Assembly: GCF_026012015.1 (NCBI RefSeq)
Contig: NZ_BRXR01000001.1
Span: 4,241,501 to 4,305,500, forward strand
Source: Clostridium omnivorum
GTDB taxonomy: Bacteria; Bacillota; Clostridia; Clostridiales; Clostridiaceae
Direction: 5' to 3'
DNA: 64,000 nucleotides
In this document: piece after piece, positions 63,213 through 64,000 of the stretch
How the letters are laid out: each line of letters begins with the position of its first letter
How positions within the stretch are numbered: position 1 is the stretch's first letter
Made by a program: the position numbers and the translations under genes
The notes under the pieces: generated by a model
What the model was told of the DNA's origin: nothing
Seen by the model: the letters and a program-made list of their open reading frames with translations, nothing else
Database searches by the model: none

Positions 63213-64000
63213 TATACTTTTCCTCCCTAAATGGATTTTGTATATTATTAGTTTTCCAATATATATTCAGTGCTTTTCCAATAAACTCATCTACTATTTG
63301 TTGCTTTTTCTGCATTTCCTCACTCCATTCCTGTTGAGTTTTATTAAACTTCATAAGCTCTGGAAGTATACTCATATCCCCACCTGTGAAATCCATTATG
63401 AACGACCACCATTGTTTTGCAAGTTCTTGTCCTTTGTTACTTTCGGGAGTTATCTTTTGTTCATTAAACATTACTATATCATCACTCATGCTTTTCCATT
63501 TTTCAAAAAGTGCAACACCTAAGTTAGGCTGCTCTGAGAACCTTTGTTTAATATGAGTCATAAGAGTGTCATCAAAAAATTTCACAACCCAATAGCCTTC
63601 GTTTTTTTGTCTAATTAGTGTAACAATATCAGCATATTTATTAAAATCTACTTCATGAATAAGTGATACCTCGTCTCTCAAGGATTGCACTGCAGCTACA
63701 GCTTCTTTTAATTTTTCAATTTGAGATTTCAATGCCTGTTCCTGAGAATTCAGTGTTTTTACAACATCATCAGGGTTATCTAGAGAAATTAGCTTATGCT
63801 TGATATCTTCCAAAGAAAAGCCTAAATATTTAAAAGATAATATTTGATGAAGCTTTACCATATCTTTTTTCGTATAAAGACGCCTTCCTCCCTCGCTTTT
63901 GAAAGATGGTGTAAGTAAGCCTTCTTTGTCATAATATTGCAGGGTACGTACGGATACGTTCATTAGCTTTGCTAGCTCGCCTACTGTTAATAAATCTTTG
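63190..64000 (-). CDS. MerR-family regulator (5' partial)
   Basis: The frame is open to the right edge, so the start lies beyond the window. The last 12 codons inside read KDLLTVGELAKLM before NVSVRTLQYYDKEGLL, completing the winged helix of a MerR regulator; the ATG at 63963 is internal. The effector region (about 100-250) resembles the TipAS-like antibiotic-sensing domain (QRFSEQPNLGVALFEKWKSM, KQWWSFIMDFTGGD). It probably controls the coupled exporter in response to a drug. Confidence 0.85.
   Translation of the reverse strand, partial: KDLLTVGELAKLMNVSVRTLQYYDKEGLLTPSFKSEGGRRLYTKKDMVKLHQILSFKYLGFSLEDIKHKLISLDNPDDVVKTLNSQEQALKSQIEKLKEAVAAVQSLRDEVSLIHEVDFNKYADIVTLIRQKNEGYWVVKFFDDTLMTHIKQRFSEQPNLGVALFEKWKSMSDDIVMFNEQKITPESNKGQELAKQWWSFIMDFTGGDMSILPELMKFNKTQQEWSEEMQKKQQIVDEFIGKALNIYWKTNNIQNPFREEKYNDISYKD

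Overview
The window looks like chromosome from a strictly anaerobic, AT-rich Firmicute, most likely Clostridium sensu stricto or a near relative. The evidence is the low-GC codon use, strong AGGAGG-type ribosome sites with several TTG/GTG starts, and genes such as the [FeFe]-hydrogenase maturase HydG with its TM1266-type partner, an Etf-linked lactate dehydrogenase, polyferredoxins, a HelD helicase and a YceG/MltG transglycosylase. No rRNA, tRNA, CRISPR array, transposase or prophage gene was seen. The two end genes run off the window (a low-molecular-weight tyrosine phosphatase at the left, a MerR regulator at the right).

Layout. 1-7.4 kb: cell-surface and envelope genes. These are a secreted DUF5667-type coiled-coil protein, a membrane polyferredoxin with a small secreted DUF2680-type protein, and a divergent two-component system with mltG. 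A long inverted repeat between them looks like the response-regulator operator. An FTR1-type iron permease follows. 7.4-12.2 kb: a MarR/nitroreductase pair sharing a TTCGnnnnCGAA operator, a YbaK-type deacylase, an AI-2E family permease and an unassigned methyltransferase-like protein. 12.2-20.1 kb: a PHP phosphoesterase/MFS operon divergent from an AraC regulator, a LUD-domain protein, an AEC transporter, a 37-residue membrane peptide, a methyltransferase, a HAD phosphatase and an adenosine deaminase-like protein. 20.2-21.9 kb: bioB-bioY behind a BirA-type operator. 21.9-36.6 kb: scattered accessory genes (HAD, a Nif11-like small protein, malate/lactate dehydrogenase family, acetyltransferase, FAD oxidoreductase with an MFS exporter, alpha/beta hydrolase, a frameshifted polyferredoxin with PadR and two tandem PadR-like operators, a Crp/Fnr-MFS pair, a beta-lactamase-fold hydrolase).

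36.9-47.3 kb: M20 amidohydrolase, TM1266-like regulator plus hydG behind a 450-base leader, then small enzymes including a pyrophosphatase-like/GNAT fusion, a CAT-like acetyltransferase and HelD. 47.6-52.1 kb: lactate dehydrogenase-Etf genes with a FadR-type GntR regulator and a TGGTCATACCA operator. 52.2-54.6 kb: a tRNA-dihydrouridine synthase and a MATE exporter.

54.9-60.5 kb holds the most interesting unit: a tightly packed six-gene operon ubiD-ubiA-ubiX-(substrate-binding lipoprotein)-(ABC ATPase)-(ABC permease). UbiX/UbiD/UbiA are the prenylation and decarboxylation steps of quinone synthesis (MqnM/MqnL/MqnP in the futalosine pathway), but no gene for building the aromatic ring is present in the window and the ring-handling genes are coupled to an importer. 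A reasonable hypothesis is a scavenging pathway that imports an aromatic acid and converts it to a prenylated quinone. Three exact copies of a 10-base motif sit upstream. 60.6-64 kb: a lipoprotein, a small conserved-looking protein behind a palindromic promoter, and a MerR-controlled ABC-2 exporter.
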